From the NCBI GenBank assembly GCA_964019135.1, contig OZ025260.1, forward strand, positions 29,816,254-29,880,253: DNA of 64,000 nt, given 5' to 3'. This document shows, in pieces, positions 37,601-45,760 of the stretch. A program made the translations under genes and the position numbers. The notes below the pieces were generated by a model. The model was not told the origin of the DNA. It saw nothing but the letters and a program-made list of their open reading frames with translations, and did not search any database. Position 1 is the first letter of the stretch. Every line of letters begins with the position of its first letter. This DNA comes from Arenicola marina (lineage: Eukaryota > Annelida > Polychaeta > Arenicolidae).

Positions 37601-40600
37601 ACGGCAGACTGTCAACACACGTAACACTGCCGCCTGCTCACTCACAGGTAGAGAGGGCAGACTGTCAACACACGTAACACTGCCACCTGCTCACTCACTG
37701 GTACAGATGGCAGACTGACAACACACGTAACACTGCCGCCTGCTCACTCACAGGTAGAGAGGGCAGACTGTCAACACACGTAACACTGCCGCCTGCTCAC
37801 TCACAGGTACAGATGGCAGACTGTCAACACACGTAACACTGCCGCCTGCTCACTCACAGGTAGAGAGGGCAGACTGTCAACACACGTAACACTGCCGCCT
37901 GCTCACTCACATGTAGAGAGGGCAGACTGACAACACACGTAACACTGCCGCCTGCTCACTCACAGGTAGAGAGGGCAGACTGTCAACACACGTAACACTG
38001 CCGCCTGCTCACTCAGAGGTACAGAGGGCAGACTGTCAACACACGTAACACTGCCGCCTGCTCACTCAGAGGTACAGAGGGCAGACTGTCAACACACGTA
38101 ACACTGCCGCCTGCTCACTCACAGGTAGAGAGGGCAGACTGTCAACACACGTAACACTGCCGCCTGCTCACTCACATGTAGAGAGGGCAGACTGTCAACA
38201 CACGTAACACTGCCACCTGCTCGCTCACAGGTAGAGAGGGCAGACTGTCAACACACGTAACACTGCCGCCTGCCCACTCACAGGTAGAGATGGCAGACTG
38301 TCAACACACGTAACACGGCCGCCTGCTCACTCACAGGTAGAGAGGGCAGACTGTCAACACACGTAGCACTGCCGCCTGCTCACTCACAGGTTGAGAGGGC
38401 AGACTGACAACACACGTAACACTACCGCCTGCTCACTCACAGGTAGAGAGGGCAGACTGTCAACACACGTAACACTGCCGCCTGCTCACTCACAGGTAGA
38501 GAGGGCAGACTGTCAACACACGTAACACTGCCGCCTGCTCAATCACAGGTAGAGATGGCAGACTGTCAACACACGTAACACTGCCGCCTGCTCACTCACA
38601 GGTAGAGAGGGCAGACTGTCAACACACGTAACACTGCCACCTGCTCAATCACAGGCAGAGAGGGCAGACTGTCAACACACGTAACACTGCCGCCTGCTCA
38701 CTCACAGGTAGAGATGGCAGACTGTCAACACACCTAACACTGCCGCCTGCTTACTCACAGGTAGAGAGGGCAGACTGTCAACACACGTAACACTGCCGCC
38801 TGCTCACTCACAGGTAGAGAGGGCAGACTGCCAACACACGTAACACTGCCACCTGCTCACTCACTGGTACATATGGCAGACTGATAACACACGTAACACT
38901 GCCGCCTGCTCACTCACAGGTAGAGAGGGCAGACTGTCAACACACGTAACACTGCCGCCTGCTCACTCACAGGTACAGATGGCAGACTGTCAACACACGT
39001 AACACTGCCGCCTGCTCACTCACAGGTACAGATGGCAGACTGTCAACACACGTAACACTGCCGCCTGCTCACTCACAGGTAGAGAAGGCAGACTGTCAAC
39101 ACACGTAACACTGCCGCCTGCTCACTCACAGGTACAGATGGCAGACTGTCAACACACGTAACACTGCCGCCTGCTCACTCACAGGTACAGATGGCAGACT
39201 GTCAACACACGTAACACTGCCGCCTGCTCACTCACAGGTACAGATGGCAGACTGTCAACACACGTAACACTGCCGCCTGCTCACTCACAGGTAGAGAGGG
39301 CAGACTGTCAACACACGTAACACTGCCGCCTGCTCACTCACAGGTACAGATGGCAGACTGTCAACACACGCAACACTGCCGCCTGCTCACTCACAGGTAC
39401 AGATGGCAGACTGTCAACACACGTAACACTGCCGCCTGCTCACTCACAGGTAGAGAAGGCAGACTGTCAACACACGTAACACTGCCGCCTGCTCACTCAC
39501 AGGTAGAGAGGGCAGACTGTCAACACACGTAACACTGCCGCCTGCTCACTCACAGGTAGAGAAGGCAGACTGTCAACACACGTAACACTGCCGCCTGCTC
39601 ACTCACAGGTGGAGATGGCAGACTGTCAACACACGTAACACTGCCGCCTGCTCAATCACAGGTAGAGAGGGCAGACTGTCAACACACGTAACACAGCCGC
39701 CTGCTCACTCACAGGTAGAGAGGGCAGGCTGTCAACACACGTAACACTGCCGCCTGCTCACTCACATGTAGAGAGGGCAAACTGTCAACACACGTAACAC
39801 TGCCACCTGCTCACTCACAGGTAGAGAGGGCAGACTGACAACACACGTAACACTGCCGCCTGCTCACTCACAGGTAGAGAGGGCAGACTGTCAACACACG
39901 TAACACTGCCGCCTGCTCACTCACAGGTAGAGAGGGCAGACTGTCAACACACGTAACACTGCCACCTGCTCACTCACAGGTAGAGAGGGCAGACTGTCAA
40001 CACACGTAACACTACCGCCTGCTCACTCACAGGTACAGATGGCAGACTGTCAACACACGTAACACTGCCACCTGCTCACTCACAGGTAGAGAGGGCAGAC
40101 TGTCAACACACGTAACACTACCGCCTGCTCACTCACAGGTAGAGAGGGCAGACTGTCAACACACGTAACACAGCCGCCTGCTCACTCACAGGTAGAGAGG
40201 GCAGACTGACAACACACGTTGTGAACCTAACGGGGCAACGGTGATACATCATAACGTAAACATTGTGAACTATTAACAGGATAGGACAACAAGACACATG
40301 AGGGTATGCCATAGTATTTCAAGTGAACGTTATGATATTACAAATGCACGTCATATGGGATTTCGAATGAGTAATCAGTATAAGTATTTTGAGGTCAACA
40401 CGTCACTTTGCCGTTTGCAATTGAATTATCTTACACCAACTTGCTTAATGAACCATTTCCCTTGCTCATTGAAACTTCCACTCATTTCATATAAATAATG
40501 CCGTACCACTTTGCATAAGAGATCGACTTCCAATAACACACGGTCCCACACTCCGAGCCCCGCCCACGCTTGAATCCTTTTTCGTTGATTGTGAGTATGA

Positions 40601-43600
40601 AATTGTCAATCATAGCTGATGGTAGGTACGAGTGACAAGCACTCATCTCCGAAACTGACAAGAAAGTGACATGCTGCTTTGTTTGTCGGTCTTGTTTGTC
40701 GGACTTGTTTATCGGACACAACGCACGTGGAACACCTTCTTGGCTCCAGGACTGGATAAAAGCAAAAGTGACGTCAATGAATGACAGGTTTATTATGACT
40801 AGACTCCATTTACTTCCAGGTACATCCGAAGGCTGACTTCAGCGCGGCGGTATGGGCGTACCACTTCGGGTACGACAACCACGGGTGGCCCAGCATGGAG
40901 CGAGCGTCCCAGCTTCTGATGGACACAGGTCAGGGTGCAGGACACAGTGAGAGAGCCACCAGGGAGGTGGGGGCGTGGGGGGGGGAGCGTTTATCACTTA
41001 GGGTACGACAACTAAGGTGGACACAGGTAATGATTTCTTCCATAATAACCATTGATGCAACATCTACATACTACGTATCTATAACCTATTGGCGCCGAAC
41101 CCTTAATTTACATAACATACAATGACCTAGTTTCTTTTTACGCCGCCAGGGGCCGATGTGATAGCGCTTCTGGAGAGTGATGCGTCTAAGCCGTTCCTAG
41201 GCAACCACGACCTGGGCCAGTGGCTGGGGGAGGAGATGGGGGTCTACGTCGACTTCGGACCCTCCACGCGAGACCACACGTGGGGGTAATGACCTTGACC
41301 TTCGTTACACATCCATAACATATGAAACCGTAACAGTATTAGCTTAGATTAGGTGACCCAGCTCGATGGCATCCCTCTCAGGGAAAACAATTCAGGTTTA
41401 AATAAAGTGTTTTTTTAATTAGTTCAGGCTGTCCGTGCGCTTGTTTACATTTTGTTGAAATAGTAACTTTAACGTACGTTCGCGTCAAAGATGCTATTAA
41501 TTAAATACGGTTAGCTTACACAAGATCTATCAAACATTGATATGACAGTATTCATTATATGATTGATAAACGCATAGACATACTCATAGACATACCCGTC
41601 GAATATAGCCAATATTTCTCAGAATTAGTAATTAAAGCGCAATTTCCTCAATGCTTTTAATTATTTGTTTCGACTTCAGGACGCTGCTTCTCTCCAAGTA
41701 CCCGTTCGTCAAGTCCAAACACTTACTTCTTCCGTCTCCCAATGGTAAATATAAAGGAATTAAGTAATATTAAGTGTTATATTAAGTTTGACTAATCGGA
41801 CAAAGCACTTTCAGCAAGGGTTGCGATAGATTATGTTCGTCAGTTGGAAATGAGGCTGAAGAGATATTCTGGCAAGAACATGGAAAGATATTCTGATCCC
41901 CTCCAAACAAATCTGATTTTAAAAAGACGATTAAGTGACGTTGTATATATCGTGAATACAGAACGTGTATCTTTATTGATCGGGATTCATTTTGACATGT
42001 TTATAGCTTGCTTAACGAATTTTATAAAATGTCACTGTTTGAATTCTTCAATCATTTGAATTGGTTAGTTTAAACTAATTCGAGATCGTATTCAATGTTA
42101 TCCATTAGCACCGCCGACTCTTCACTGACCCCCAACAACGTGTCACTGACCCCCACCACGTGTCGCTGACCCCCACCGCGTGTCACTGATTCCCGCTACG
42201 TGTCACTGACCCCCACCACGTGTCACTGACCCTCACCACGTGTAACTGACCCCCACTACGTGTCACTGACCCCCGCCACGTGTCACTGACCCCCCACCTC
42301 GTCTCAATGACTCCCACCACGTGTCACTGACCCCCACGACGTGTCACTGACCCCACCACGTGTCACTGACCGCCCCCCCCCCGACGTGACACTGACTCCC
42401 ACTCCACGTGTCACTGACCTCCACTACGTGTCACTGACCCCTGCCACGTGTCACTGACCCCCACCACGTGTCACTGACCCCCACCACGTGTTCTGTTGCC
42501 AGGGGAGCTGGCTCCGGCTATCACGGCCACGGTGAATGTGACTGGTCTGCTGGTGGACGTGGTCGCCACGCACATGGGCAATGACTGGGATGACCTTGAC
42601 CGCCGTCTCCAGGCCAAGACGCTGGCCCAGGCCCTCAAGGAGGCGTGAGTACACAGACAGGGAACCAGCGTAATGCTATAGCCTCGCTGCCATAGTCAGG
42701 AGAACCAGCCTAGCTACCAGTCATGTAGGAGTGTAATATAACTGCTATATTGCACTCTTTGACCTAGTCCCCAAGCCTAGATAGATATGAGGCCAAGCCT
42801 GCTACCCCAGCCAAGCTTCTGCATGGTCCTTGACCCACGCTAACATAAGAATAAAAATACCTAAGTTGTGAAACAATTTATGGATATTTTTATCATTATA
42901 CATCAAATAAATGTATATGTGTATCTCTCATAGCAGCATAATACGCCGATGTTTCTGTACTTGGTTAGATGTATCCCTACAATTAACTTACCATTTAAAA
43001 ATTAAGACTAAATGATTACATTTAATGATGTTAATGATAATTAACCTCAGCTTTACTTAGTCACCACTGTTAAAGCGTCAAGTTGTCACTAATGGTTAGC
43101 CTCTACATGGGACCTGATATGGGGCATTATCTCCCAAAAAAATATTCTGGATAAGAAAGTATAGGGACATTACATGTATCAACTGAGCAAAACTACATTT
43201 TTCTTCAGTGAGAATCCCGTTGTGTTTCTCGGCTACGTGACCTCTAAGCCATACACGAGAGACTATATGACCTTGATCAAAGATGGTGACGTGGAGGATA
43301 TTGATCCAGCAGACCGGAAGCGGTTCTGCGAGTACATTCTCTACAGAGGGTTAATCAGGTAAGCGGTTCTGCGGGTACATTGTCTACAGAGGGTTAATCA
43401 GGTAAGCGGTTCTGCGAGTACATTGTCTACAGAGGGTTAATCAGGTAAGCGGTTCTGTGAGTACATTCTCTACAGAGGGTTAATCAGGTAGGCGGGTGTC
43501 CAAAGGGGTTAATGAGGTAAGAGGTTCTGCGAGTACATTATCTAAAGGGGCTAACGATGTAAGTGTTTCTACGGGTACATTCTCTAAAGGAGTTAATGAG

Positions 43601-45194
43601 GTAAGCGGTTCTACGAGTACATTCTCTTAAGGGGTTAATTAGTTAGGCCATTCTGCGAGTATATAATTAAAGGGGTTAATGAGGTAAGCGGTTCTGTGAG
43701 TACATACTCGAAAGGGGCTAACGAGGTAAGTGTTTCTGTGGGTACATTCTCTAAAGAAGTTAATGAGGTGAGCGGTTCTACGAGTCCAATCTCTTAAGGG
43801 GTTAATTAGTTAGGCCGTTCTGCGAGTATATATCTAAAGAGGTTACTGAGGTAAGCGGTTCTGTGAGTACACACTCGAAAGGGGCTAACGAGGTAAGTGT
43901 TTCTGTGGGTACATTCTCTAAAGGAGTTAATGAGGTAAGCGGTTCTACGAGTCCATTCTCTTAAGGGGTTAATTAGTTAGGCCGTTCTGCGAGTATATAT
44001 CTAAAGTGGTTAATGAGGTAAGCGGTTCTGTGAGTACATACTCGAAAGGGGCTAACGAGGTAAGTGTTTCTGTGGGTACATTCTCTAAAGGAGTTAATGA
44101 GGTAAGCGGTTCTGCGAGTACATTGTCTAAAGAAGACATTGTCTCGGACATGGTATCGTATGGTTATTTAAATCACTGGCGGGTCCAAAAATGAAATGCA
44201 CCTTTTACCCTTATTCAGATGATAAGGCCAGGTATTGGTGACATTGTTTCATTAATTGGAGTTTAAGCCTGTAGGGTTACATCGTACCATCCATTCTGCC
44301 AGCAGAGGGAGCTCCTTCCTCATATATAGCTTAAGCGCAACGCCCTCTGCCGTCAAATTGCGTACCATCTTGACTACATTACAAAATATAGTTGTCACGA
44401 CTATCGTTAATCCAGTGCTGCCGATACACATTTGACCTTGACCTTTGCCCGGCTCCCTAGGCTGGGCTACGCCCGGGTGTCCCACGGCGGCTTGAGCGAC
44501 ACCGAGGTCCAAATGGCCAAGTTCAGGATCCCGGAGGATCCAGACAACTACCGGAACAACGAGGTGGTGGTTACTGATCCGGAAGACCCCAGGATTGACC
44601 CTGCCGTATCCTTCAACCCCAAGTAAGGTTCTGGGAACGTCTTCATCAACCACACTTTGGCTATGGCGAATCAACGGCGAACTAAGTCAAGAAAAGTATT
44701 AAAATGATATGGATTATGAATTTGTGACCGTGGATACCACCACAACGAGCTGGTGCGCCTCTGGGACTTCACCACATTCAATATAATATCATATGAATAC
44801 TGACCCTGCTGCATCCTCAGCCTCCACACTCAAAACGTCGTCAAAAACGTCATTGTCAAGTCATAACGTCATAGTCAAGTCATAACGTCACAGTCATGTC
44901 ATAACGGTTATATTTATAAGGGTCGAAGCGTATTACTCTCGCCTTGTAACCTAAAGTTGGCTGAACAAAGATATGTCGCTCTTGATTCGTAAACTGCGCG
45001 TTACAACCCTTAAGGTATCGATATATAAATAATGATTGCTGACTTTTATTTTATTTTGAGTTTTATTTTCCTTCAGGTTTGGGGATTTCTATCCCGGGCA
45101 TTACATGCCGTGGACACATCATTATCATATGCACACGCCCAAATACTTCGTCTCAAAGCAGTCGCCCAACACGCGCAACAAAGGCGCCTCCTGA
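25555..45194 (+). CDS. CWH43: CWH43-like protein, copy A (complete, 14 coding exons, 688 aa)
   Basis: The family (CWH43/PGAP2-interacting protein) remodels or handles the lipid part of GPI anchors in ER/Golgi membranes. Exons are 25555-25621, 26160-26472, 27589-27743, 28141-28330, 28659-28801, 29163-29399, 31546-31625, 40820-40928, 41150-41285, 41680-41744, 42503-42644, 43209-43358, 44461-44622 and 45077-45194. They total 2067 nt in one frame, and every intron is GT-AG. Residues about 23-390 are hydrophobic and form the PGAP2/Frag1-like multi-span half. Residues about 396-665 form the EEP-like domain, with LLESDASKP (E440, D442), [16 protein letters not shown] (H522, N525), FLGYVTS and RLGYARVSH. 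The length is close to the roughly 700 aa of vertebrate CWH43. Introns carry splice-edge minisatellites, and the exon 7-8 intron is 9.2 kb because of one. The gene converges on a paralog at 47711-59046. The identification rests on recalled motif similarity to human CWH43; no search was run. Confidence 0.93.
25747..25926. mobile_element. Short TIR element, TGTCGATTTTTC family, copy 2
   Basis: This lies in intron 1 of CWH43-A: CCAGTGTCGATTTGGCTAAA, CAGTGTCGAATGTCGATTTT, AAAATGCCACAGTCTGTGTT and the end TCATTTACCTCGTTCCAGAC. The ends are worn compared with the 57546 copy. Confidence 0.65.
26160..26472 (+). CDS. CWH43: CWH43-A exon 2
   Basis: The acceptor is TTTTGTAG and the donor is CAGAG|GTAACC. 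The exon encodes [19 protein letters not shown], then ISGYE and [13 protein letters not shown], and ends SESAYQR: the first membrane spans of the PGAP2-like half. In paralog B the same stretch is cut by an extra intron after SFQ. A 25-bp minisatellite follows the donor. Confidence 0.92.
26495..26905 (+). repeat. 25-bp minisatellite after exon 2 of CWH43-A, rich in AGGTCA
   Basis: The unit is GGCAGAGGTCAGAGGTCACT followed by GCTGA, about 16 copies with a 25-bp period. Each unit holds CAGAGGTCA, echoing the exon 2 donor CAGAG|GTAACC just upstream. Many units form AGGTCA-N-AGGTCA, the DR1 layout bound by nuclear receptors of the RXR/HNF4/PPAR kind. Whether that matters is unknown. Confidence 0.9.
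27589..27743 (+). CDS. CWH43: CWH43-A exon 3
   Basis: The acceptor is CTGCCACAG and the donor is TCAG|GTACCA. The exon encodes [20 protein letters not shown], then TSFVPTWWS and ATVDKIAS, matching the vertebrate stretch RIWYTSLNPIWS...ATLDRI. Confidence 0.92.
28141..28330 (+). CDS. CWH43: CWH43-A exon 4
   Basis: The acceptor is CCGTGAAG, with a weak pyrimidine tract, and the donor is GGGG|GTAAGC. A polar Lys/Gln-rich linker leads into [20 protein letters not shown] and GPMPYPWG. This matches the family motif [17 protein letters not shown]. Confidence 0.9.
28659..28801 (+). CDS. CWH43: CWH43-A exon 5
   Basis: The acceptor is CACCCCCAG and the donor is ACAG|GTCAGT. The exon encodes two hydrophobic stretches, [14 protein letters not shown] and [15 protein letters not shown]; the second holds the conserved YLHTWAA motif. 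GC content is high here. Confidence 0.92.
29163..29399 (+). CDS. CWH43: CWH43-A exon 6
   Basis: The acceptor is GATCTTTCAG and the donor is GCAG|GTCCGT. The exon encodes [30 protein letters not shown] and REHTDHL, then a hydrophobic span ending LGLFAG. The family hallmark FVPGGxxxRExSD is kept with T for S. The donor edge is copied once more at about 29788. Confidence 0.93.
29435..29688. mobile_element. MITE-like element with about 28-bp terminal inverted repeats
   Basis: The left end TAGACTACGCCACTAGACTT then AGCGCTA is mirrored by the right end, whose reverse complement begins TAGGCTACGCCACAAGACTT. It is 254 bp long with no coding capacity and lies in the CWH43-A exon 6-7 intron, between two copies of the exon 6 donor edge. 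Target duplication is not clear, and the superfamily is unknown. Confidence 0.7.
29786..29818 (+). repeat. Extra copy of the exon 6 donor edge of CWH43-A
   Basis: CTATTTGCAGGTCCGTCTTC, then ATACG, at 29789 repeats the exon 6-intron junction at 29390-29414 exactly. Flanking bits (AGTCAGATTTG, GGAGATCGCT) are also duplicated about 100 bp apart. It looks like a two-copy start of the arrays seen at other donors. Confidence 0.75.
30131..30292 (+). repeat. About 61-bp minisatellite in the CWH43-A exon 6-7 intron
   Basis: There are two and a half copies of CAGGCGGGAGTCCGTCCCCG, AAGTCGGAAACTTGATTAA and TATTCGTCTCC. GTCTCCCAGG recurs at about 30188 and 30249. It is not linked to a splice site. Confidence 0.8.
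30399..30650 (-). repeat. tRNA-derived SINE (about 250 bp)
   Basis: On the minus strand it starts GGCCCGATAGCTCAGTGGGT (box A-like) and has GGTTCGAACCC (box B). A family body with GGCCATGTCTGTGTGGTCAC and CGCAAAGAGTAGGGGGTT follows, and it ends GGCGTCCTGAATATACAACC. Four further copies or pieces lie in this window. Confidence 0.88.
30901..31160 (+). repeat. tRNA-derived SINE, same family, plus orientation
   Basis: The head is GCGCGATAGCTCAATGGGCT, box B is worn (GTAGTTCGCGCC), and the body has GGCCGTGTCTGTGTGGTCGC. It ends in ATACCCAACCAACCAACCAA, a short simple-repeat tail. It is in the same intron as the 30399 copy but opposite in direction. Confidence 0.87.
31546..31625 (+). CDS. CWH43: CWH43-A exon 7
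   Basis: The acceptor is CCTTTCAG and the donor is CAATACAG|GTAGAG. The exon encodes [20 protein letters not shown], the last membrane span, then KVTSPIQ. It ends in phase 0. The last exon bases and the donor are the seed of the 53-bp array that fills the next intron. Confidence 0.9.
32590..36163 (+). repeat. Higher-order copy 1 inside the 53-bp array (about 3.5 kb)
   Basis: The order of variant units here is repeated at 36131-39598. Landmarks are the CATGTAGAG/GACAAC units, the CTCAGAGGTACAG units, the short unit at 34168 and the GATGG runs at 35690-35990. The offset is 3541 bp before about 33850 and 3435 bp after it, because copy 1 holds two extra units (106 bp). Only a few single-base differences were noticed. 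Confidence 0.85.
36131..39598 (+). repeat. Higher-order copy 2 inside the 53-bp array
   Basis: This is the second copy of the 32590-36163 block, with the same sequence of variants. For example, a 180-bp stretch at 39350 is the same as at 35915. It lacks two units present in copy 1 and has a few substitutions, such as GTACATATGG for GTACAGATGG near 38870. A recent unequal crossover or replication slip is the simplest cause. Confidence 0.85.
40820..40928 (+). CDS. CWH43: CWH43-A exon 8 (start of EEP-like domain)
   Basis: The acceptor is TACTTCCAG and the donor is ACAG|GTCAGG. The exon encodes [20 protein letters not shown] and then [15 protein letters not shown]. It matches the vertebrate stretch IWPFRFGYDNEGWSSLERS, where the soluble C-terminal domain begins. 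Confidence 0.93.
41150..41285 (+). CDS. CWH43: CWH43-A exon 9 (catalytic-type ESD motif)
   Basis: The acceptor is CCGCCAG and the donor is GGGG|GTAATG. The exon encodes [41 protein letters not shown]. The Glu and Asp of ESDAS are the probable metal-binding acids, by analogy with EEP enzymes. The exon differs from copy B at 5 of 45 residues. Confidence 0.95.
41680..41744 (+). CDS. CWH43: CWH43-A exon 10
   Basis: The acceptor is CGACTTCAG and the donor is AATG|GTAAAT. The exon encodes [20 protein letters not shown], matching LSRYPIVKSEHHLLPSPEG of the family. It is 65 nt in both paralogs. Confidence 0.94.
42110..42492 (+). repeat. 20-bp minisatellite abutting the exon 11 acceptor of CWH43-A
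   Basis: The unit is CACGTGTCACTGACCCCCAC, about 19 imperfect copies. It ends in ACCACGTGTTCTGTTGCCAG, the acceptor of exon 11. Most units carry the E-box core CACGTG. Confidence 0.92.
42503..42644 (+). CDS. CWH43: CWH43-A exon 11
   Basis: The acceptor is TGTTGCCAG and the donor is AGGC|GTGAGT. The exon encodes [20 protein letters not shown], then [16 protein letters not shown]. The His and Asn of THMGN resemble the EEP NTH-type motif. A 20-bp array abuts the acceptor side. Confidence 0.94.
43209..43358 (+). CDS. CWH43: CWH43-A exon 12
   Basis: The acceptor is TTCTTCAG and the donor is ATCAG|GTAAGC. The exon encodes [36 protein letters not shown] and LYRGLIR. The 3' end of this exon and its donor are amplified in the minisatellite that follows. 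Confidence 0.94.
43320..44135 (+). repeat. About 42-43-bp minisatellite seeded by the exon 12 end of CWH43-A
   Basis: The first units copy exon 12 almost perfectly (GCGGTTCTGCGAGTACATT, CTACAGAGGGTTAATCAG|GTAAGC). Later units diverge (TCTAAAGGGGTTAATGAGGT) and form a four-monomer, 167-bp higher-order unit at 43681, 43848 and 44015. Nearly every unit keeps AG|GTAAG. Read-through from the exon meets TAA at once. Confidence 0.93.
44461..44622 (+). CDS. CWH43: CWH43-A exon 13
   Basis: The acceptor is GCTCCCTAG and the donor is CCCCAA|GTAAGG. The exon encodes [37 protein letters not shown] and the end SFNP. It matches the vertebrate [20 protein letters not shown] almost exactly. Confidence 0.95.
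45077..45194 (+). CDS. CWH43: CWH43-A exon 14 (stop codon)
   Basis: The acceptor is TTCCTTCAG. The exon encodes [20 protein letters not shown], then PKYFV, where human CWH43 ends PKYFL. Thirteen more residues, [13 protein letters not shown], precede the TGA at 45192. That extension is absent from copy B. The stop codon lies inside the first unit of a tandem array. Confidence 0.92.
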
Positions 45195-45760
45195 TTGGCT
45201 GACTACAATCTACGGAGAGAATGGTGCCTCATGATTGACTGACTACAAACTACAGAACGAATCGAGCCTTCTGATTGGTTGACTGCACAGTACAGAGAGA
45301 ATGGTGCCTCATGATTGGTTTACTGAAATTTACTGAGAAAATGGAGCCTCATGATTGGCTGACTACAAATAACGGAGAATGGAGTCCGATGATTGGCTTA
45401 TTACAAATAACAGAGAGGATGGAGCTTCATGAATGGCTGACTACAAATAACGGAGAATGGAGCCCGATGATTGGCTTATTACAAATAACCGAGAGGATGG
45501 AGCTTCATGAATGGCTGACTACAAATAACGGAGAATGGAGCCCGATGATTGGCTTATTACAAATAACAGAGAATGGAGCTTCATGATTGGCTGACTGCAA
45601 TCTACATGGAGAATGGTGCCCCATGATTGGCTGACTACAACTACAGAAGGAATGGAGCCTCCTGATTGGTTGACTGCACAGTACAGAGCAAATGGAGCTT
45701 CATGTTTGGTTGACTGCAAACTACTTAGAGAATTTTTTTCCTGGTTGGCTACCAACTATA
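45190..45760 (+). repeat. About 40-bp minisatellite starting at the stop codon of CWH43-A
   Basis: The first unit contains the gene's own end, GGCGCCTCCTGATTGGCTGA. It is repeated as GGTGCCTCATGATTGACTGA, GAGCCTCATGATTGGCTGAC and so on. In the middle the array shifts to a 76-bp higher-order form, with TGAATGGCTGACTAC alternating with TGATTGGCTTATTAC. Many units carry ATTGG, the inverted CCAAT box. It should lie in the 3' untranslated region. Confidence 0.9.

Larger units (their letters stand above)
31622..40219 (+). repeat. 53-bp minisatellite, about 162 units, each repeating the exon 7 splice donor
   Basis: The period is exactly 53 bp: ACAGGT recurs at 31622, then 31675, and so on. The unit runs from CAGGTAGAGAGGGCAGACTG through CACACGTAACACTG to GCCTGCTCACTCA. 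The first unit overlaps the true end of CWH43-A exon 7 (ATACAG|GTAGAG), and later units carry CACAG|GTAGAG or the variants CAGAGGTACAG and CACATGTAG. One unit type is 10 bp shorter (near 34168 and 37603). Reading on from the exon meets TAA in the first unit, so only the first donor keeps the protein. Confidence 0.97.

Noticed and set aside
35915-39532. Two identical 60-codon frames at 35915 and 39350
   Set aside because: They are frames of the 53-bp array. Their identity reflects the higher-order duplication, not a gene pair.
31622-40219. Resemblance to a CRISPR array (regular repeats of tens of bp)
   Set aside because: Units are contiguous with no unique spacers, and the setting is a split animal gene.
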